A stretch of DNA of 64,000 bases. Source: a virus. Positions within the stretch are counted from its first letter, which is position 1; the number at the start of each line of letters is the position of its first letter. The notes beneath the pieces are model-generated. The model had not been told where the DNA came from, did no database searches, and was given only the letters and a program-made list of their open reading frames with translations. The position numbers were made by a program, and so were the translations under genes. Shown here in pieces: positions 59,655-64,000 of the stretch. The DNA is taken from positions 33,886-97,885 of IMG/VR virus record IMGVR_UViG_3300047095_000666; one strand, given 5' to 3'.

Positions 59655-59783
59655 TTACTTGTCGCCGTCCTTCTGCTGTCTGCACGGAGGTTTCGGCTTG
59701 TCTTCCCGGCGAGGCACGTTGACCTCTCGATTGGAGACGAAGCCGCAGCACTCCTCATCCATCTTCTTAGCTTCGTCTTTCAT
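59655..59783 (-). CDS. 42-residue cysteine-containing peptide
   Basis: Starts at 59783 after GAGGAAAGC, which overlaps the stop of the upstream gene, and ends ten bases before the next start. Sequence features: DEECCGFVSN near 9-18 and a basic Pro/Lys tail with one more Cys (KPPCRQQ). Strong ribosome site and perfect fit between neighbours indicate a real gene. Function unknown; it may bind metal. Confidence 0.64.
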   Translation of the reverse strand: MKDEAKKMDEECCGFVSNREVNVPRREDKPKPPCRQQKDGDK

Positions 59784-59790
59784 GCTTTCC

Positions 59791-61290
59791 TCAGATGTTG
59801 AGCAGTCGCGCAACGTGGGCGCGGACGCTGTTGTCTCGGTTGGCCGTATCGATGACGTCGATCTTGTCGTCGCTACCGAACTGCACCACCTTGCTGATGA
59901 GATCTTTGATCGGATCCACGAAGCTCATGTCCACGAGGCGACCGCTCTCGACTGCCAGCTTGATCTCTCCCTCGACAGCTTCGATCCCTTTGAGCTGGGA
60001 GGCAAGAGTCTTCTTGACCTTCGGGTCGTCGGTGGAGTTCATCTCGTCCTGAATCCGGACTCGCATGTTGCGGACTCGCGTCACGATCTGCGGGTGGACA
60101 TCTCTCGTCGTGCCGTAGAAGTGCCCGATGGAGATGGCTCCGGTGACGGCGGCGTCTGCGTAGCGAGCAGTAGATTCTTTGAAGAACGCGCTGGAGCTCC
60201 CGACCGTGGTGATCTTCAGGACCATCTCGGACATCTCCGCGCCGTAACCGTGTACCGCAGCAAAGTCGTCTGCGAACTTCTCATTGGCGTACATGTCGCC
60301 GAACTCGATGAACTCGTCGGCTGCAGTCAGGAACGGGAAGAACACGGCGAACACGCCGTCGTAGACCTTGTGGCGCACCAGATTGAGGATGTACCTCACG
60401 TCGTGGTAGAGCTTGTACAGCGCGTAGAACTTGCCCACGAACTGAGCCCCGTCCGAGTTCATCAAGTCGGTGACGGCGACCACGCAGGACTGGTATCCCT
60501 TGTAGAGCTTCGACAGCACCCCCTTCGCCTCCGGGTCGGTCATCATGCCGAACACCTTCGCAGAGTACTCGTTGTCCATCAGCCTGTCGCTGATGATCAT
60601 CATGTACTTCCCGAACTCGCGTCCCATGAGGGTCTGCTTGCCCCACTGGTTGATGAATCCGTTCAGAGCAATCTGGAACCTCTGGGCCGTGGTCATCACC
60701 TCTTTCGGAGCCGTCTTCACGTACTCGATGACCTCGAAGAACACTTGCAGCTGCTTGAAGAATTTTGCGGTGCGGTACGCATTGACGAACAGGTTCGACG
60801 CGTAGAAGTGGTGGCCCACCTCGTGCAGGATGACGCCGAGAGCCTGAGCTCCGTTGTCTGCCATGCGGAGCCAAGGGAGCGGGAAGCGCACGTAGGCATT
60901 GTTCAGCTTGTGGCGGAACCTGTAGCCCTCCGGGCCGACGTCCACGGCGTTCAGCTGGTCCAGCACCGTCTGGCTACCGATGGCCGCACCTGCGACCCCC
61001 GTGACGAACGGGTTGAATCCTTGCAGGAACTTGTCGGTGATGCCGTCCGTCATGGACAGCGTGAAGGTGTTGAAGTTGAACAGATCGCACAAGATCCCCT
61101 CGATCTCGGTCTTCCGACCGTAGATCTCCGGATGACCGGCGCTGACCTTCTTCTTGATGGCGACGTCGCGCATCTCGTCCAGTAGCTTCTCGCATCTCAG
61201 CAGCTTCTTGCTTCTGGCGAAGGCTTTCTCTTGGAGCAGCTGCTCCGTCAGGACTCCGCTCTCGGAGTCCCCCTCGGTAACGAATAGCAT
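59791..61290 (-). CDS. HExxH metallopeptidase-like protein
   Basis: 499 residues. HEVGHHFYAS at 156-165 is the zinc-binding HExxH motif, and EKFADDFAAVHG near 337-348 supplies the usual acidic third ligand (E-x-x-A-D) of M48/M56-like enzymes. Hydrophobic stretches flank the centre, but no clear membrane helix. Phage metallopeptidases of this kind may act in maturation or host takeover; the substrate is unknown. Start after GAGAGGAAGATAGACG. It lies between the beta-like gene and a large unknown gene. Confidence 0.72.
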   Translation of the reverse strand: MLFVTEGDSESGVLTEQLLQEKAFARSKKLLRCEKLLDEMRDVAIKKKVSAGHPEIYGRKTEIEGILCDLFNFNTFTLSMTDGITDKFLQGFNPFVTGVAGAAIGSQTVLDQLNAVDVGPEGYRFRHKLNNAYVRFPLPWLRMADNGAQALGVILHEVGHHFYASNLFVNAYRTAKFFKQLQVFFEVIEYVKTAPKEVMTTAQRFQIALNGFINQWGKQTLMGREFGKYMMIISDRLMDNEYSAKVFGMMTDPEAKGVLSKLYKGYQSCVVAVTDLMNSDGAQFVGKFYALYKLYHDVRYILNLVRHKVYDGVFAVFFPFLTAADEFIEFGDMYANEKFADDFAAVHGYGAEMSEMVLKITTVGSSSAFFKESTARYADAAVTGAISIGHFYGTTRDVHPQIVTRVRNMRVRIQDEMNSTDDPKVKKTLASQLKGIEAVEGEIKLAVESGRLVDMSFVDPIKDLISKVVQFGSDDKIDVIDTANRDNSVRAHVARLLNI

Positions 61291-61306
61291 CGTCTATCTT
61301 CCTCTC

Positions 61307-62464
61307 TCACCTACATTTGTGTAAAACGATCATGTACACCAAGTAGGAAAACAGGACGTTCCGGTACTGCATCTTGGTGGCGGTGCGGTTGGTCTGCACG
61401 TACTTGGTGCAGTGCTTCATCAGCATGTCGTCGAGGATCTTCTTCAGCTTCAGCAGGTCCTCGTTGGTGGTGTTGCTCACACTAATCTGGCGCAGAGCCG
61501 TAACCGCGAAGTCCTTGGAGCACACCCTCTCGAAGATGGTGGGATCCCCCTCCCCGACGACGTTGAACAGCAGCTTCATCATCCCGATCACGGTGTCCGG
61601 GGACTCCTTGGTGCGGATCTCGTTGAGCGTCTGGTAGACGGTGGTGAAGGGCAGCTGGTTTCGCTCGCTGACGATCCGGACGAGACCCATGTTGACCTTC
61701 TGGCTGACGAAGTCGTGGGTGACTCCGTCTGCGAGAGAGTGGATCGTGTCGGAGAGATTCCCCTTGTCCACCACGTCTCCCTCGTCGTCGAATGACTTCT
61801 CGGTGTTAAGATAGTTCTTCTCGTCTCGGTTCCGGTAGAACTCTTCAGCAATGGCGTTCATGATCTTGCCAATTCTGTTTTCCATTTGCGGCACATAGAT
61901 GAGATAGACTTCGTCTTCTCCCTTACCGAGCTGCTGCTTGTAGGTGTCGTGGGAGGTCAGAACAGTGTCTTTCACCACGTTGTAGTTGTTCTGGAGCTTC
62001 TTGTACTTGAACTTGTCGCTCAAGTTGTTTATCGTATATGCCATGATGTTCGGGTTCGGCTCGAAGGGGAAGGACCTCCGCTGCCTTGAACTGTAGAACT
62101 TCATCGCCAGATACATGATCACGAGCTCCTTCTCGGTGTCTTTCTTCTGGAGCATGAGCTCCCTGATGCAGAGGACTGAGAGGATAACGAACGGGGTGTT
62201 CAGCAGCTTCCACGACTTCTCGATGATGGACACCTTGGCCAACTCCAGCTCCACCTCCTCCGGCTGGATGTCGGTGAACTGGAAGATGACCTCTTGGTCT
62301 TGGTTGCCGAAGATGAGGCGCTTGCCGGGGTTCGAGTCGAAGATGGCGTCGTGATTCTTGTCGAAGTACCTGTGCATGCCAGCGACTGCCGCCTTGAGGC
62401 GGGCCGGGTTCGACACGGCGTCCTTGATTCTCTTTCCGAACGCGTTGAGTAGGATGGTTGACAT
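61307..62464 (-). CDS. Hypothetical protein
   Basis: 385 residues from the ATG at 62464 (GGGAATCCAGAG); an upstream in-frame ATG at 62506 has no ribosome site. Mostly helical, with no signal or known motif. It ends 16 bases before the metallopeptidase-like gene and shares its transcript. Function unknown. Confidence 0.64.
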   Translation of the reverse strand: MSTILLNAFGKRIKDAVSNPARLKAAVAGMHRYFDKNHDAIFDSNPGKRLIFGNQDQEVIFQFTDIQPEEVELELAKVSIIEKSWKLLNTPFVILSVLCIRELMLQKKDTEKELVIMYLAMKFYSSRQRRSFPFEPNPNIMAYTINNLSDKFKYKKLQNNYNVVKDTVLTSHDTYKQQLGKGEDEVYLIYVPQMENRIGKIMNAIAEEFYRNRDEKNYLNTEKSFDDEGDVVDKGNLSDTIHSLADGVTHDFVSQKVNMGLVRIVSERNQLPFTTVYQTLNEIRTKESPDTVIGMMKLLFNVVGEGDPTIFERVCSKDFAVTALRQISVSNTTNEDLLKLKKILDDMLMKHCTKYVQTNRTATKMQYRNVLFSYLVYMIVLHKCR

Positions 62465-62521
62465 CTCTGGATTCCCAATGGTTAGATGACTAAATAGCTG
62501 TTGCATCCATGCGGAACGAAG

Positions 62522-62560
62522 AAAAAACGAAAGACCATACCCGTCTTGGGTATGGTCTCT
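62522..62560 (-). terminator. Rho-independent terminator
   Basis: 11-bp stem AGACCATACCC (62532-62542) with 62548-62558, then on the minus strand UUUCGUUUUUUC. Ends the unit of the 62596 gene. Confidence 0.82.
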
Positions 62561-62595
62561 TTATGCTGGACTCGCGATGCGGGTCTATCTATGGG

Positions 62596-63474
62596 TCAAG
62601 CTGCGTACAGCTCTTCCTCTAGGGATTTGAGCTTCACGGCTACAAATCCCCTCTTCTTCAGGAGCGGGGCGAGGTCGAGGGTCTCTCCGTCCTTCAGCTT
62701 GTCGATGCGGCTGGAGACGTCGATCAGGAACTTCTTGTCGACCAGACAGTACCCATCGAGGTTCCTGGTGGAGAAGTGGTCTCCGACCAGATCCTCAAGT
62801 TCTTCGATGCACGTCGGAGCCCTCTCGACGTGCATGCGAGAGAGCTGGCGGATGGAGTCGACGTGCGCGGTGAGACCGCCGGAGTAGACCGGGACGACGT
62901 ACTGCTTGTCGCGCTGCGCTGCGAACATGCCCAGACCCTTCAGCGTGTCGATCGGCTCGACGCTCTGGAACGGGACGGTGGTGACGGTCCCGTCGGGGTT
63001 GACGATCGACACCATCAGCAGGTAGCTGGCGAACATTCCCCATCCCATCTTCACGTTGCGGATCAGGTACTTGTTCTTCTCAAGCCCGACCCTGGTCTCG
63101 TGGTTGGTCCTTGAAATGGAGACGCGGACGGGGATGCCGACGTCGCCCTTGTTGTCACCCTCGATGACCTCGACGAAGCCGGTGCGGTAGAGCTGCTTCT
63201 CCACGGTCAGGGCGTCCTCCCAGCAGCGTTCCTTGACGCTATTCGGCGTCGGAGTTGACTTGTTGCTGAGCTTCTGGTCGAAGCCGATCGTCGAGATGCT
63301 GCGCTCGTTGAACTCCTGAACGAAGTCCATAACCAGCTTGACAGACTTGGACGACATCGCGTAGCCCTTGATGATGTCAGCTAGCTCGTCGGAACTGACG
63401 TTCTGGCGAAAGTTACCGGCGTTGACGGAGTTGTAGACCGTCAGAGAGTTGGATTGAATACGATGGATACGCAT
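62596..63474 (-). CDS. Hypothetical protein
   Basis: 292 residues from the ATG at 63474 (AAGGAAGATTGTC). Beta-rich in the middle (IPVRVSISR, YLLMVSIVNPDG) with a helical C-terminus. No family recognised. It forms its own unit, with TATATTATT ahead as a possible -10 region and a terminator after. May be a structural or polymerase-associated protein; undetermined. Confidence 0.64.
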   Translation of the reverse strand: MRIHRIQSNSLTVYNSVNAGNFRQNVSSDELADIIKGYAMSSKSVKLVMDFVQEFNERSISTIGFDQKLSNKSTPTPNSVKERCWEDALTVEKQLYRTGFVEVIEGDNKGDVGIPVRVSISRTNHETRVGLEKNKYLIRNVKMGWGMFASYLLMVSIVNPDGTVTTVPFQSVEPIDTLKGLGMFAAQRDKQYVVPVYSGGLTAHVDSIRQLSRMHVERAPTCIEELEDLVGDHFSTRNLDGYCLVDKKFLIDVSSRIDKLKDGETLDLAPLLKKRGFVAVKLKSLEEELYAA

Positions 63475-63541
63475 GACAATCTTCCTTATGTAAATGGGCG
63501 ACATTGCCCTATTGAATAATATACTCCCGAAAGAGCTTTTT

Positions 63542-63579
63542 AAGTAGAGACGAACCTGAGCTCATCTCTACTTTTTTAG
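63542..63579. terminator. Inverted repeat between minus-strand genes
   Basis: 12-bp arms AAGTAGAGACGA and TCATCTCTACTT (63542-63573) with one G-U pair only in minus-strand RNA. A U tract follows on the plus strand only, so orientation is uncertain. Confidence 0.5.
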
Positions 63580-63599
63580 TTACTGCGGTGTATCTCGTG

Positions 63600-63815
63600 T
63601 CACTGGAACCGGAGCTGCCATTCCTTCAGACCCTGCAAGCCGTAGGAACCGGGGATGTTCCCCACGACCTCGTAGACGTAGTTGCCATCGGAGTCGGTGC
63701 CGAAGGCCACTCTGTCGGTGGGGCTGGACTCGATCAAAGAAGCCGCCTCGGCGACGAGCTCCTTGAACTGAGGTGTGAAGATGTTCTTGATGTTGATGCC
63801 GGATGCGATTGTCAT
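63600..63815 (-). CDS. Small hypothetical protein
   Basis: 71 residues, starting after AGGAGAAAGAA. Acidic, with a compact beta-like centre (VAFGTDSDGNYVYEVVG). No family recognised. It is flanked by hairpins, so it is a single-gene unit. Confidence 0.6.
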   Translation of the reverse strand: MTIASGINIKNIFTPQFKELVAEAASLIESSPTDRVAFGTDSDGNYVYEVVGNIPGSYGLQGLKEWQLRFQ

Positions 63816-63871
63816 TTCTTTCTCCTGATGGAAGATAAGACCGCGACGCGGTCGCTATCTATGAGTTCGAG

Positions 63872-63919
63872 AAGAAAAAAGAACGAGGGAGGAGCCGGTC
63901 TCCCGGCCCCGTCCTCGTC
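63872..63919 (-). terminator. Terminator of the gene entering from the right edge
   Basis: A two-part stem (CGAGG/CCTCG outer, GCCGG/CCGGC inner; 63884-63919) followed on the minus strand by a U-rich UUCUUUUUUC tract. Confidence 0.75.
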
Positions 63920-63930
63920 TCTGTATCGGC

Positions 63931-64000
63931 TTACTTCTTGGAGCGGTTCAGGAACCAACCCAGAGTAGCGCCAGAGTCCTTCTTGGCGGATGCCTTGGCT
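63931..64000 (-). CDS. C-terminal end of an unidentified gene (partial)
   Basis: The last 22 codons of a minus-strand gene that begins beyond base 64000. The visible end is ASAKKDSGATLGWFLNRSKK, basic and Ser/Gly-rich, followed by a terminator. No family can be assigned from this fragment. Confidence 0.55.
   Translation of the reverse strand, partial: AKASAKKDSGATLGWFLNRSKK

Noticed and set aside
59473-61185. 570-codon frame antisense to the metallopeptidase-like gene
   Set aside because: Composition (Val/Leu/His/Arg-rich) is typical of a mirror frame; minus-strand genes with ribosome sites fill the region.

Overview
The window is a stretch of a large, tightly packed double-stranded DNA phage genome, most likely a jumbo myovirus of a Gram-negative host. 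The evidence is a mix of phage-type genes: split multisubunit RNA polymerase pieces, a UvsX/RecA recombinase, a phage primase, baseplate and spike proteins, several tail fibres, and an inner-membrane plus lipoprotein spanin pair that implies an outer membrane. There are no rRNA genes, no convincing tRNA and no bacterial housekeeping operons. Genes sit in short same-strand runs with 1-4 base stop/start overlaps. Runs are separated by strong hairpin terminators, several of which serve both strands at convergent gene ends.

Layout. 1-2.9 kb (minus): the start of a GyrB-like topoisomerase subunit, preceded by an inserted Vsr-like homing endonuclease and a tandem pair of small paralogs. 2.9-7.1 kb (minus): a MoxR-type AAA ATPase, a 444-residue unknown protein, a VWA/metallopeptidase-like protein and a helical protein. 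7.2-19.3 kb (plus): a tail-fibre and receptor-binding cluster rich in repeats and paralogs. 19.3-20.4 kb (plus): small membrane proteins and an HExxH protein. 20.4-23.0 kb (minus): a tiny membrane peptide, an unknown protein and a Dda/RecD-like helicase operon. 23.1-28.3 kb: a gp5-like spike, a duplicated family with HNH-like histidines, and unknown genes. 28.5-38.5 kb: the RNA polymerase beta-prime N-terminal piece, a permuted-papain hydrolase, virion proteins, a PAAR tip, a RyR-domain protein and the beta C-terminal piece. 38.6-46 kb (minus): UvsX, a DHH phosphoesterase, RNase H, primase and unknown genes. 46.1-51.5 kb (minus): a GroEL-like chaperonin and baseplate genes (zinc-ribbon protein, gp25-like, PD-(D/E)xK nuclease). 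51.7-56.7 kb (plus): spanins and large virion proteins. 56.7-64 kb (minus): two tandem 58-residue membrane paralogs, the beta-prime C-terminal piece, a possible second beta-like fragment, a metallopeptidase-like protein and unknown genes.

How it fits together. At least three pieces of a phage-encoded multisubunit RNA polymerase are spread over 30 kb, as in phiKZ-related phages. The same 17-bp element (TAAC-N9-GTTA) lies upstream of three virion genes and is a candidate promoter for it. Replication and recombination genes (UvsX, primase, RNase H, helicase, topoisomerase) are on the minus strand, and most fibre and virion genes are on the plus strand. The least explained parts are the MoxR/444-residue/VWA operon, the duplicated HNH-like family, the fourth RNA-polymerase-like fragment, and several very small genes that standard length cut-offs would miss.
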